From Candidatus Tayloriibacteriota bacterium (lineage in GTDB: Bacteria; Patescibacteria; Paceibacteria; UBA9973; UBA6065): a stretch of DNA of 64,000 nucleotides. Shown in pieces: positions 26,249 to 34,196 of the stretch (the stretch's first letter is position 1; each line of letters begins with the position of its first letter). The notes under the pieces were generated by a model that worked only from the letters and a program-made list of their open reading frames with translations, made no database searches and was not told the origin of the DNA. The translations under genes and the position numbers were made by a program. The stretch lies in NCBI GenBank assembly GCA_016215405.1, contig JACRJQ010000005.1, positions 1 to 64,000 of the forward strand, given 5' to 3'.

Positions 26249-26280
26249 TAGTTCAGTAATTTATAAACATTGAAACTATA
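26249..26280 (+). promoter_or_regulatory. putative riboswitch promoter with second copy of the shared motif
   Basis: TAGTTCAGTAATTT (26249-26262) matches the nrdJ upstream motif at 25692. Read as a promoter, TTCAGT and ACTATA are 17 bases apart and would start RNA just before the cobalamin riboswitch. On the minus strand the copy continues into a short ATG frame (MSAPK, then stop), like a remnant of the nrdJ start. Confidence 0.45.
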
Positions 26281-26440
26281 GGCGAGTGGTGCTACGCTCG
26301 GAAGTACCATCGGTTGTTGGAAGTGAGGTATCATCCCTCCACTGTGCCGCAACGGTAAAGTCCGCCCGAAGAGGGCGGAACGAGTCCGGTCGTCAGCCGA
26401 TGCGTATCCCGAGCAGGAACGAGTAGCGCCTTCGCGCATA
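26281..26440 (+). ncRNA. cobalamin riboswitch
   Basis: The conserved core CACTGTGCCGCAACGGTAA is at 26340-26358. It is preceded by a GAAGTGAGGT...CCTC helix and followed by a variable GC hairpin (TCCGCCC/GGGCGGA), GAGTCCGG and a B12-box-like GTCAGCCGATG (26392-26402). This is the standard cobalamin aptamer order. It stands directly upstream of the exported B12-binding-type proteins and should lower their expression when coenzyme B12 is plentiful. Confidence 0.88.
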
Positions 26441-26462
26441 CCTGCTTCGGCAGGATTTTTTT
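26441..26462 (+). terminator. riboswitch expression-platform terminator
   Basis: CCTGC-TTCG-GCAGG then A and seven T, ending at the base before the ATG at 26463. An upstream GCAGG (26413-26417) could pair with the CCTGC arm and act as anti-terminator. A terminator touching the start codon also suggests control of translation. Confidence 0.85.
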
Positions 26463-26969
26463 ATGAAAAACAATTCGCGCATAGCTCTAAGCATCGCCTT
26501 CGCGCTTATCCTGTTCTCGACAGGAGCGGTCTTTTCGCGCCGCCCGCTCGTCGCCGAAGCGCCCGAGGCGCCGTCCTCCTCAATCCAGGCGAGGGAGGTC
26601 GTAGCGCCGTCTCCTCGCGAGGAGGCCCCTCTTCTGAAAAAGGCAGGGACTAGGACAGCGGAGGACGTCGCGCATGGAGAGGCTATGAGCGTATCGGTTT
26701 CGATAGGAGGCGAGGCTCGAGAAGCTCTGGTGCCGATCGGCGCCACCGCGTACGACGCCATGGCGCTCCTCAGAAAGCAGGGAAAGGCGGAATACGAGTC
26801 GACATACTATCCGTCCCTCGGCCACTTCATAAAGGAGATCGCGGGGAAGGAGAACGAAGGAGGGTATTATTGGACGCTCTATATCAACGGAGAGTATTCG
26901 GAGAGAGGAGCTTCGTCCGCCGTCCTTACCGACGGCGATAAGGTCGAATGGAGATATGAGAATAAATAA
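26463..26969 (+). CDS. exported DUF4430 protein (transcobalamin-like C-terminal domain)
   Basis: 168 residues. A signal peptide or anchor (about 7-24) is followed by a low-complexity linker, then a DUF4430 domain (PF14478, about residues 72-168). Key motifs are GATAYDAMALL, GGYYWTLYINGEYSERG and LTDGDKVEWRYE. This is the beta domain that closes over the ligand in human transcobalamin and intrinsic factor. With a cobalamin riboswitch directly ahead, a role in capturing B12 outside the cell is likely. The next gene overlaps its end. Confidence 0.87.
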   Translation: MKNNSRIALSIAFALILFSTGAVFSRRPLVAEAPEAPSSSIQAREVVAPSPREEAPLLKKAGTRTAEDVAHGEAMSVSVSIGGEAREALVPIGATAYDAMALLRKQGKAEYESTYYPSLGHFIKEIAGKENEGGYYWTLYINGEYSERGASSAVLTDGDKVEWRYENK

Positions 26970-28911
26970 TCGAATGAAAGCATCTAGGGGGGTAGAGACC
27001 GCAGCTGTCGCCTTTTTCGCCGTCGCATCGTCCTTTTTCGTGGGAACGCCTTTCGCCGAGGCTCAATCGACGAGCACGCCGTCAGCGACTATAAGGCTCT
27101 CCATCGAAACGGCCACCACGACCCTTTTCGACGCCGAAATCGAGGTCCTGGCGTGTCCGGAGTCCGCATCGAGCACTCCGTTTTTGACCGGATACTGCGC
27201 CGTAGAGTCTTCGGGGCTCGATACGACGTGGTCGCCCTGGGGAGATATGCTCTTCCTCGACGGCATCGCGGGATCGAACAACGATTTTTCGGCGGGGCTG
27301 TCTTGGAACTGGTTCTCTGACCTCGAATACGGCCAGACTTCTCTCGATGAGCATATCCTCGTAGAGGGGGAGAGCCTCCTTGTCGCCATAGGAAGGATGC
27401 CGCTTAAGATGTCTTTCGCGACCACGACCCCGGAAGTGGGCGCTACAACGACCGTCTCCGTATTCGAATTCGGCTTCGACGCGGGATGGAATCCGGCATG
27501 GCTCCCTTCGTCTACTACGACGGTGCTCTTTGCGGGCACGCCTCTCATCACCGACGCGAACGGGCACGCCGATATCGTCGCGACGTCGACCGACAGCATC
27601 GCCGTCATCGCCGAGAAGGGCGGATTCATATCGGCGAGGGCGTCGCTTGCCCCCCGCGCCGCCGCGGTCCCTGCCCAAGAAAGCGAGCCTCAAGAGCCGC
27701 AGTCGAATTCGCAAAACCAGGAAAGCTCGGTGGTCGTATCTTTCCATCGCGCGATCGACGCGGCGAAGGCGATATCGTTCCTCGCCGCGAATCAGAGGGA
27801 AGACGGCTCGTTCGGTTCCGACCTCTATACCGACTGGGCGGCGATCGCCCTGGCGACCGCCCCATACTCTGAGGCGCGCGATAAAGCGTCTAGGTATCTC
27901 TCTTCTTCCGCGCTCGCGAGCGGGTCGGCGACCGATTACGAGCGCAGGGCGATGGCTCTTATGGCGCTTAACATCGACCCGAGGACGGGTACGTCGGTCG
28001 ATCACATAGCGAAGATCGTAGGATTCTTCGACGGAGAGCAGATAGGCGACAAATCTCTCGTTAACGACGACATCTTCGCGATATTTCCGCTCGCGAAGGC
28101 GGGATTTCTCGCGTCTGACGAAATACTAAAGAAGACCGTATCGTTCATCCTCTCGAAACAGCGGGAAGGAGGGTCGTGGGAGGGGAGCGCCGACCTTACC
28201 GCCGCCGCGATCCAGGCGCTCTCATTGACGCCTTCTCTAGAGGGCGTAGGAGGGGCGCTCTCGTCCGCCAGAGGGTATCTCATGTCGCTTCCGAGATCCG
28301 AAGGAGGCTTTGGGAATTCCTACACGACGAGCTGGGCGCTCCAGGCGATAGCCGCTCTCGGAGAGAGCCCTTCCGCTTGGATGCACGAGTCCCTCGATCC
28401 GAACGACTATCTCTATGGCCTGCAGAAGGGCGATGGCGGGATAGGAGACGTCTCGCTCGGACAAAGCTCGAGAGTCTGGGCGACCTCTTATGCCGTACCG
28501 GCGTCATTAGGTAGGACGTGGGGGAGCATCCTTTCTTCGTATTCGAAGCCCCCGGGAGAGGAAGCGAGAGCGCCGCAGGCCCTCGTCGCGGCGCGGGAGC
28601 CTGAAGAGTCTAGCAGCGCCGCTACCACGACGTTGCCCGTCATTTCGCCCGTCCCTGTTCCGTTGCCTGAGCCTTTGGCCTTGATAGATGAGCCTGCGGC
28701 GTACAGCGAGACGCAGGAGGACCTTTCGGGGCCTACGCCCACGGTAGAGCCGGATATTTCGTCGAGGGAGCCGGCGAAGGAAGGGGAGTCTCTCGCCGCA
28801 GCTTTTGCGGCGGGCGGCAAGGAAGAGGCCAAGACGAGAGAGCTGGTCTTCATGCTCGCTCTGTTTCCTGTGGGAGGCTTCGCGGCTCTTTGGATTATAA
28901 AATCGCTATAA
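26956..28911 (+). CDS. surface protein with DUF4430-like and alpha/alpha-toroid domains (intrinsic-factor-like)
   Basis: 651 residues. Signal peptide (about 10-35). Residues 45-140 have a DUF4430-like pattern (CAVESSGLDTTWSPWGDM, then LSWNWFSDLEYGQ, then LVEGESLLVAIG), and a second beta-rich segment reaches about 230. Residues 265-530 form helical repeats of the prenyltransferase/squalene-cyclase toroid type (FLAANQREDGSFGS, ILSKQREGGSWEGS, GLQKGDGGIGD). A Pro/Ser/Thr stalk and a C-terminal membrane helix (about 630-650) anchor it. Human intrinsic factor uses the same two folds in the opposite order. An internal ATG at 26974 is an alternative start. Confidence 0.83.
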   Translation: MRINNRMKASRGVETAAVAFFAVASSFFVGTPFAEAQSTSTPSATIRLSIETATTTLFDAEIEVLACPESASSTPFLTGYCAVESSGLDTTWSPWGDMLFLDGIAGSNNDFSAGLSWNWFSDLEYGQTSLDEHILVEGESLLVAIGRMPLKMSFATTTPEVGATTTVSVFEFGFDAGWNPAWLPSSTTTVLFAGTPLITDANGHADIVATSTDSIAVIAEKGGFISARASLAPRAAAVPAQESEPQEPQSNSQNQESSVVVSFHRAIDAAKAISFLAANQREDGSFGSDLYTDWAAIALATAPYSEARDKASRYLSSSALASGSATDYERRAMALMALNIDPRTGTSVDHIAKIVGFFDGEQIGDKSLVNDDIFAIFPLAKAGFLASDEILKKTVSFILSKQREGGSWEGSADLTAAAIQALSLTPSLEGVGGALSSARGYLMSLPRSEGGFGNSYTTSWALQAIAALGESPSAWMHESLDPNDYLYGLQKGDGGIGDVSLGQSSRVWATSYAVPASLGRTWGSILSSYSKPPGEEARAPQALVAAREPEESSSAATTTLPVISPVPVPLPEPLALIDEPAAYSETQEDLSGPTPTVEPDISSREPAKEGESLAAAFAAGGKEEAKTRELVFMLALFPVGGFAALWIIKSL

Positions 28912-28915
28912 ATCT

Positions 28916-29446
28916 ATGAACAAGAAGAACGTCTTATTATTCTCTCTCGGCCTCATCGCCCTCGGCGTCCTAGGCAGGCTCGCGCCGCATCTTTGGAACG
29001 CGACCCCCCTCGGCGCGATCGCTCTGTTCGCGGCGTCCTATTTCGGGCTGCGCATGTCGCTTCCTGTGACGCTGTCGATCCTTTTCATAACGGATCTCGC
29101 CATCGGGTTCTATGATTGGAGGATCATGGCATCGGTCTACGCCTCGTTCGCCCTCGCCGCTATCCTAGGCAGGCTCACGTCCCGCTCGCGCGCGCCGTAC
29201 AAGGTCGGCCTCGCGGTGCTCGGCTCTTCGACGCTCTTTTTCCTCGCGACCAACCTCGCGGTCTGGCAATTCGGGACGATGTACCCGCACACGCTCTCTG
29301 GCCTCGCAGACTCCTATATCGCCGCGCTCCCGTTCTTCAGAAACTCGATCATAGGGGATTCCATGTACGCCCTAGCTCTTTTCGGGTCCTATGAGCTCTA
29401 CCTCTCTTTGAGGCCCTCTGCCGCTAAAGGAGCCGTTGCAGCCTAG
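28916..29446 (+). CDS. ECF-type transporter S component (DUF6580-like), putative cobalamin uptake
   Basis: 176 residues with five to six hydrophobic segments: RLAPHLWNATPLGAIALFAA near the N-terminus, then LSILFITDLAIGFYDW, and NSIIGDSMYALALFG near the end. This is the layout of small substrate-binding subunits of energy-coupling-factor importers. It follows the two B12-capture proteins by four bases and is under the same riboswitch, so B12 is the likely substrate. The ATPase and T subunits are not in the window; S components often share a module encoded elsewhere. Confidence 0.78.
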   Translation: MNKKNVLLFSLGLIALGVLGRLAPHLWNATPLGAIALFAASYFGLRMSLPVTLSILFITDLAIGFYDWRIMASVYASFALAAILGRLTSRSRAPYKVGLAVLGSSTLFFLATNLAVWQFGTMYPHTLSGLADSYIAALPFFRNSIIGDSMYALALFGSYELYLSLRPSAAKGAVAA

Positions 29447-29465
29447 GGTCCTGGCCCCCTGTATC

Positions 29466-29493
29466 TTGTTTTCGGGCCTTTTTTGGGTATACT
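29466..29493 (+). promoter_or_regulatory. sigma70-type promoter
   Basis: TTGTTT, 16-base spacer, TATACT (29488-29493), six bases before the ATG at 29500. Confidence 0.7.
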
Positions 29494-29499
29494 TCTCAC

Positions 29500-29796
29500 A
29501 TGACTCCTGAAGAACATCGGATGCTCGTAGAAGCGCGCGATCTGGCCTTAGAGAACGCAAAATTGCTCAAGAGCCTACGCCGGTCGCATCGAGCAGGGAC
29601 GATACTTCGAGTCATATATTGGGTTGCCATCCTCGGCGTGTCTTTCGGCGCATACTATCTGATACAGCCTTACGTAGATATGCTAAAGGGGTCCTTCGGC
29701 AATATAGGCGGCATAGGCAGCGTATCTCCGAAGGCTATGACGTTCGAGGGCGCGCTGGAGAACATAAAGGCCATAAAGGATATATATTCTCAATAG
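29500..29796 (+). CDS. hypothetical single-pass membrane protein
   Basis: 98 residues: a charged helical N-terminus (about 1-32), one transmembrane helix (about 36-56), and an outer tail of low complexity (GGIGSVSPKAMTFEG). I do not recognise it. It is probably leaderless. It ends eight bases before tRNA-Phe, so the tRNA may be co-transcribed with it. Confidence 0.7.
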   Translation: MTPEEHRMLVEARDLALENAKLLKSLRRSHRAGTILRVIYWVAILGVSFGAYYLIQPYVDMLKGSFGNIGGIGSVSPKAMTFEGALENIKAIKDIYSQ

Positions 29797-29803
29797 GCAG
29801 ATC

Positions 29804-29876
29804 GCTTGGATAGCTCAGTTGGTAGAGCACTTCCCTGAAGAGGAAGGGGTCCCCAGTTCGAACCTGGGTCCAAGCA
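29804..29876 (+). tRNA. tRNA-Phe (anticodon GAA)
   Basis: A 73-nt cloverleaf: acceptor GCTTGGA/TCCAAGC, anticodon loop CTGAAGA, T-loop AGTTCGAAC. CCA is not encoded. It is followed directly by a tRNA-copy element. Confidence 0.96.
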
Positions 29877-30048
29877 CAAAGAAAAAAGCGCCTCAGGGCG
29901 TCTTTTTCTTTGTGCTGGGAGGAAGCGCGGGGCGCTTCCTCCCAGGTTCGAAGCCCGATTGAGCATCTTTTCGAGCCGTACTCGGCGAAGGAAAAATCCA
30001 ATCGCGGGTACTGACCCCGTGGGGGTCGAGTCCTGGGTCCAAGCACAA
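29877..30048 (+). repeat. tRNA-copy element downstream of tRNA-Phe (family A)
   Basis: In order: a terminator-like hairpin whose arms extend the tRNA acceptor strand (29874-29892 with 29896-29915); an inserted 11-bp hairpin (29917-29943); an inverted T-arm copy AGGTTCGAA (29944-29952); a structured core with TTTTCGAG and GGGTACTG (30006-30013) followed by a GACC/GGTC hairpin; and a direct 17-base copy of the tRNA 3' end (30032-30048, identical to 29863-29879). The same plan recurs after tRNA-Glu, tRNA-Ser and tRNA-Val with that tRNA's own sequence. Confidence 0.85.
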
Positions 30049-30095
30049 CACGAAAAACCCTCTTTGAGGCGATTCTCACGCAGGCTCAGTTCTCG

Positions 30096-30101
30096 TATAA
30101 T
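30096..30101 (+). promoter_or_regulatory. -10 box of tdk
   Basis: TATAAT six bases before the ATG at 30108. Confidence 0.6.
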
Positions 30102-30107
30102 GCTCTC

Positions 30108-30764
30108 ATGTTCATAGAGAGAAATATCTGCAATCCAGAGGCTAAATCCGGCTGGATAGAGGTCATCGCGGGCTGCATGTTCTCCGGCAAGACCGAGGAG
30201 CTCATCAGGCGCCTTAAGAGGAGCTCGATAGCGAAGCAGAAGGTGGCGATATTCAAGCCCAAGATCGATACGAGGTATCATCCCGAATTCGTCGTCTCTC
30301 ACGACGCTAACAAGATCCATTCCATACCCGTCAAATCGTCCGCGGAGATACTCTCGCTATCGGGCGAGTGCGACGTGGTCGGGATAGACGAAGCGCAGTT
30401 CTTCGATATGGGCATAGTCGACGTCGCGAACGACCTCGCGAACGCGGGGAAGAGGGTCATCGTGGCGGGGCTCGATATGGATTACACCGGGAAGCCGTTC
30501 GGCCCTATGCCGTATCTCCTCGCTGTCGCCGAATTCGTCACGAAGGTGAACGCTATCTGCGCGAAGACGGGCGAGATCGGCTCCTATACCTACAGGCTCG
30601 AGGGCCACAGCGACGCTCAGGTCCTCGTCGGCGAGAAGGAGGCCTACGAGGCGCGCGGCAGGAGGGCGTTCTTCGACGGTATGAAAGAGCGCGGGGTTTA
30701 CAGGCATGCGTCCTCTTCGAAGGCGAAGCCGAAGAAGCGAGCTAAAAAGGCCGCGATCAAATAG
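30108..30764 (+). CDS. tdk: thymidine kinase (type II)
   Basis: 218 residues. P-loop GCMFSGKTEELIRR near residue 22, the Walker B-like VVGIDEAQFFD near 93, and the lasso region AICAKTGEIGSYTYRL. It phosphorylates thymidine for salvage. Typical type II enzymes bind a structural zinc with four cysteines; here only one of them (in ICAKT) remains and the second CxxC is absent (YEARGRRAFF). The C-terminus is lysine-rich. The gene is probably leaderless. Confidence 0.93.
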   Translation: MFIERNICNPEAKSGWIEVIAGCMFSGKTEELIRRLKRSSIAKQKVAIFKPKIDTRYHPEFVVSHDANKIHSIPVKSSAEILSLSGECDVVGIDEAQFFDMGIVDVANDLANAGKRVIVAGLDMDYTGKPFGPMPYLLAVAEFVTKVNAICAKTGEIGSYTYRLEGHSDAQVLVGEKEAYEARGRRAFFDGMKERGVYRHASSSKAKPKKRAKKAAIK

Positions 30765-30775
30765 CCAGAGCGAAA

Positions 30776-30802
30776 AGAAAGACCGCCGTACGGCGGTCTT
30801 TC
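30776..30802. terminator. bidirectional terminator between tdk and hsp20
   Basis: A 12-bp stem with a TAC loop and A/T tracts on both sides. Confidence 0.8.
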
Positions 30803-30805
30803 TTC

Positions 30806-31255
30806 TTATACCGACTTCACTCTCAGCTTGTTCTGTTTCGATTTGTCGACTTTCGGGAGCTTTATGGTGAGAAGGCCGTGCCGTTCCACCGCCTCTGCTT
30901 CCTCGACCTCTATCTCTTCGGGGAGCATGATGGTCCTGGAGAACGAGCCCCAATAGAGCTCCTTGTGGAAGTAGTCGTTCTCATGGACTTCGGCCGATTC
31001 CTCGCGCTTGCCTTTTATGGTGACCATGTCGCGGGTGATATTGATGTCGAGGTCTTCAGGCCTTACTCCTGCGACCATCGTCTTGAGCACGATCTCGTCC
31101 GGCGTCCTGTAGACGTCGACGGTGAGCTGTCCTTCCTCCTCGGTCTCCTCGAGGAGGCCTGACCGCGTATCCTCCTCTCGCGTCTCTACCGCTTCCTCCT
31201 CCATCTTTACCGTGCCGGTGAGGCGCTCGAAGAAAGACTTTTTTGATGGTTGCAT
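30806..31255 (-). CDS. small heat shock protein (Hsp20 / alpha-crystallin)
   Basis: 149 residues. An acidic N-terminal arm is followed by the alpha-crystallin domain: VDVYRTPDEIVLKTMVAGV, then DLDINITRDMVTIKGKR, and the signature GLLTIKLPK. It is an ATP-independent holdase that keeps unfolding proteins soluble. The gene is one base from prsW on the same strand. No CIRCE or ROSE-type element was recognised upstream. Confidence 0.93.
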   Translation of the reverse strand: MQPSKKSFFERLTGTVKMEEEAVETREEDTRSGLLEETEEEGQLTVDVYRTPDEIVLKTMVAGVRPEDLDINITRDMVTIKGKREESAEVHENDYFHKELYWGSFSRTIMLPEEIEVEEAEAVERHGLLTIKLPKVDKSKQNKLRVKSV

Positions 31256-31256
31256 A

Positions 31257-31958
31257 TTATTCTTTGGCTGTTATCTTCTTTATCCTCTCGAACAGAAGGA
31301 GGATGCCGAGGGCGGCCACCCAGACACAGGCGAAGACGAGAAAGGTCTTGCTTCCGTTCTCGTATATTATAAACACGTTGAAAAGCGCATGCAATCCGAC
31401 CGCGAGGGCGAGACCGACGATTCTGCCCGCGACCTTCCACCCGAAGCTCCTGTAGAACTCCCGTCCGATGAAGTATCCGAGCACTCCGGAGGAGACCACG
31501 TGAAGGAGGCTCGCCCCGATGAACCTGAGGTTGCCCGCCACGAGAGAGCCTGCAGCGTCGCCGTCGATGAGAGGGTTGAGGATAAAGAGCGCGTTTTCGA
31601 GCGCCGCGAATCCGAGCGCTGCGGTTATGAGATATTCGAGAGCGTCGATCGGCTCGTCATAGGCCTTGGTCCGCAGGGCAGTCGCCCAAGCCGCGCCGTA
31701 TTTCGCGACCTCTTCTATGAGCGCCCATAGGACGAGCGTCGTCCCGGTCATGCCGAAATGGCCCGCGACGAATTTCTCGAGGGGGTATACGAACGGCACC
31801 GCGAGCATGCCGCCCCAGAAAGCGAAGAGGATGCGCCCTCGCGGCTCTGGGTGGAGCTTGTCCTCCTGCACCCAGAACCAAAGCCAGAAAAGGGCGGGGA
31901 GGATGCCTCCGAGGAGGGCGTAGATCGCGAGATACCCTGTCGGCGTTAGATCGGCCAT
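31257..31958 (-). CDS. PrsW family intramembrane protease
   Basis: 233 residues with about seven hydrophobic segments. The family metalloprotease motif is in LIEEVAKYGAAW, and the second motif is in YLITAALGFAALEN. In Bacillus, PrsW cuts an anti-sigma factor. No anti-sigma gene is visible here, so the substrate is unknown. Its start overlaps the end of valS by 13 bases, and hsp20 follows one base after its stop, giving a valS-prsW-hsp20 operon. Confidence 0.87.
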   Translation of the reverse strand: MADLTPTGYLAIYALLGGILPALFWLWFWVQEDKLHPEPRGRILFAFWGGMLAVPFVYPLEKFVAGHFGMTGTTLVLWALIEEVAKYGAAWATALRTKAYDEPIDALEYLITAALGFAALENALFILNPLIDGDAAGSLVAGNLRFIGASLLHVVSSGVLGYFIGREFYRSFGWKVAGRIVGLALAVGLHALFNVFIIYENGSKTFLVFACVWVAALGILLLFERIKKITAKE

Positions 31959-34126
31959 GTCTCTATTATAAGAGGCTTCTTATCCGGTACCGGCATGTCT
32001 TTCCATATCTCTTCGGTCACGAACGGTACGAATGGATGGAGGGCCTTCAGTATGTCGGCGAGAGTATGCAGGAGGAACTGCTTGCGCGACTTCTTTTCCG
32101 TGTCCGATCCCTTCGCCAGGATGTCTTTCGACCTCTCGAGTATGATATCCGCGAATTCGCGCCATGCGTACGCGTAGAGCTTTTCGGCGACGAGGTAGTA
32201 TTTGTATTCGTCCATCTCCCTCGATATCTCCTCCATGACGGCGCGCCTCTCCGCCGTGAGCTTCTCGTCATCCGCAGAGAACGCCTTGAAGCCGGGCTCG
32301 AGCGTCTCTCCTTCGGTAGAGGAGAGGACGAAGCGAGCGATGTTCCAGAGCTTGTTCGCGAAGTTTTTGTAGGCGCGGATCTTGTCCTCGGACATCTTGG
32401 TATCGTTTCCCGGTCCGGTGCCTACGATAAGCGACATGCGGACCGCGTCCGTGCCGTATTTACCCGCCATATCGAGAGGGTCGATGATATTGCCGAGGGA
32501 CTTCGACATCTTCTGGCCTTTCGCGTCTCGGACGAGGCCGTGCAGATAGACGGTCTTGAAAGGGACCTCGCCCATGAGGTATTGGGACATGAGGATCATC
32601 CGCGCTACCCAGAAGAAGATTATATCGTAGCCCGTCTCGAGTACCGCCGTAGGATGATACGTCGCGAGGTCGGAGGTCGTCTCGGGCCAGCCGAGGGTCG
32701 AGAACGTCCAAAGGCCCGACGAGAACCAGGTATCGAGGGTGTCTTCGTCCTGCGTCCAACCTTCTCCCGGGCTTGCGAGCGAGACCTTGAGCTCTTCGCC
32801 CTTATACCAGACGGGGATCCTGTGCCCGAACCAGATCTGGCGGGATATGCACCAATCTCGCAGGTTCGATATCCAGTTCGAATACACCCTCTCGAATCGA
32901 TCGGGTATGAACTCGATATGCGAAGGCCCTTGAGGAATCACGTCGAGCATGAGCTCTTTGAGGGACTTGCCGCCGCGGGCAGGGATCTTCTTGTTCACGT
33001 CTACGAACCACTGGTTCATGATCTGAGGCTCGATCACTCCGCCTGTGCGTTCGGCCGTCGCTATGTTGTGGGTATAGTCCTCTTCCTTTTCCAGGAGGCC
33101 TTTCGCGGCGAGCTTCTCTACGATCTTCTTCCTCGCGTCGGATATTTTTATGCCGGCGAATTCGCCCGCGATAGGGAGGAGCTTGCCGTATCTATCTATG
33201 ATCTGCTCCTTATCGAGCTTGTGCCGCTCCGCGATATCGAAGTCTACGTTGGAATGCCACGGCGTTATCGTCATCACGCCGGTCCCGAACGCCATGTCGA
33301 TCGACTCGTCCTTTATGACGGTCGCCTTTATCGGGCCGTTGATCCATTCGAGGTCGATCTCTTGTCCGTGCGAATAGGCCGTATACCTCTCGTCCTTCGG
33401 GTGCATCACGACGTATTTATCGCCGAACTTCGTCTCTGGCCTCGCCGTGCCGATGGTGAACGGACCGTATTTGAAATAGTAGAACTTCGTCTTCTCCTCG
33501 GCGTAGACGATCTCGTCGTCGGAGATGGTGGTCTGGCCTTTAGGGTCCCAGTTCACTATGCGGTGGCCGCGATAGATGAGGCCGTCGTCGTACATGCGCT
33601 TGAACGCTTCGAATACCGCTTTGCCGCGCTTTTCGTCGAGGGTGTACGCCTCGCGAGACCAGTCGAGAGAAGCGCCCATCTTCTTGGTCTGGTTCACGAT
33701 CGTGTCATGGCTCTCGAGGGCGAACTCGTTCACGCGCCTGAGGAGCTCCTCGCGGCCGAGGTCCTGACGGCGCTTGCCCTCTTCTTTATAGATGATGCCC
33801 TCGACCTTCGCCTGGGTCGCGATCGCGGCGTGGTCGGTGCCCGGAAGCCAGAGGGTCTTATAGCCTTTCATGCGCTTGTGGCGGACCATGATGTCCTCGA
33901 TGACGAGCATCGCGGCATGGCCGATGTGAAGCGTCCCTGTCACGTTCGGAGGAGGCAGGACGATGGAGAAAGGCTCTTTATGCCGCGGGGGGAGCTTGTC
34001 GGGATTGAAATAGCCCGAACCAAGCCACATCTCGTAGATCGCGTCTTCGACCGCCTTCGGGTCGTACGGCTTTAGGAATTTCTGCGGAATGTTCGGCTCA
34101 GGGAAGGCCTCTTTCTTTGGCTCCAT
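31946..34126 (-). CDS. valS: valyl-tRNA synthetase
   Basis: A 726-residue class I synthetase charging tRNA-Val. The HIGH motif is in NVTGTLHIGHA near residue 60 and KMSKS is in GQKMSKSLGN near 540. The editing (CP1) domain lies between and the anticodon helical bundle follows. It lacks the C-terminal coiled-coil arm of the 950-residue E. coli enzyme. It is transcribed from its own promoter (TTGTAA-17-TATATT) nine bases before the start codon, so it is probably leaderless and independent of the structured region upstream. Confidence 0.97.
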   Translation of the reverse strand: MEPKKEAFPEPNIPQKFLKPYDPKAVEDAIYEMWLGSGYFNPDKLPPRHKEPFSIVLPPPNVTGTLHIGHAAMLVIEDIMVRHKRMKGYKTLWLPGTDHAAIATQAKVEGIIYKEEGKRRQDLGREELLRRVNEFALESHDTIVNQTKKMGASLDWSREAYTLDEKRGKAVFEAFKRMYDDGLIYRGHRIVNWDPKGQTTISDDEIVYAEEKTKFYYFKYGPFTIGTARPETKFGDKYVVMHPKDERYTAYSHGQEIDLEWINGPIKATVIKDESIDMAFGTGVMTITPWHSNVDFDIAERHKLDKEQIIDRYGKLLPIAGEFAGIKISDARKKIVEKLAAKGLLEKEEDYTHNIATAERTGGVIEPQIMNQWFVDVNKKIPARGGKSLKELMLDVIPQGPSHIEFIPDRFERVYSNWISNLRDWCISRQIWFGHRIPVWYKGEELKVSLASPGEGWTQDEDTLDTWFSSGLWTFSTLGWPETTSDLATYHPTAVLETGYDIIFFWVARMILMSQYLMGEVPFKTVYLHGLVRDAKGQKMSKSLGNIIDPLDMAGKYGTDAVRMSLIVGTGPGNDTKMSEDKIRAYKNFANKLWNIARFVLSSTEGETLEPGFKAFSADDEKLTAERRAVMEEISREMDEYKYYLVAEKLYAYAWREFADIILERSKDILAKGSDTEKKSRKQFLLHTLADILKALHPFVPFVTEEIWKDMPVPDKKPLIIETWPI

Positions 34127-34135
34127 AGTATGAAA

Positions 34136-34164
34136 AATATAGCAAAATAAGGGCTTTTTTACAA
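34136..34164 (-). promoter_or_regulatory. valS promoter
   Basis: Minus strand: TTGTAA (34159-34164), 17 bases, TATATT (34136-34141). Confidence 0.7.
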
Positions 34165-34196
34165 AAAGACGGCGCGCACTTAGGTCTGTGCGCGCC
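34161..34196 (-). terminator. terminator of putative small RNA 2
   Basis: Minus strand: GGCGCGCAC/GTGCGCGCC stem followed by GTCTTTTTG, just before the valS promoter. Confidence 0.75.

Noticed and set aside
32036..34075. 679-codon open frame antisense to valS
   Set aside because: It is the shadow of the valS codon pattern (strong C/G at third positions keeps the opposite strand open). It has no recognisable motif, start signal or domain. The same holds for long antisense frames opposite gyrA, nrdJ, obg and nrdA.
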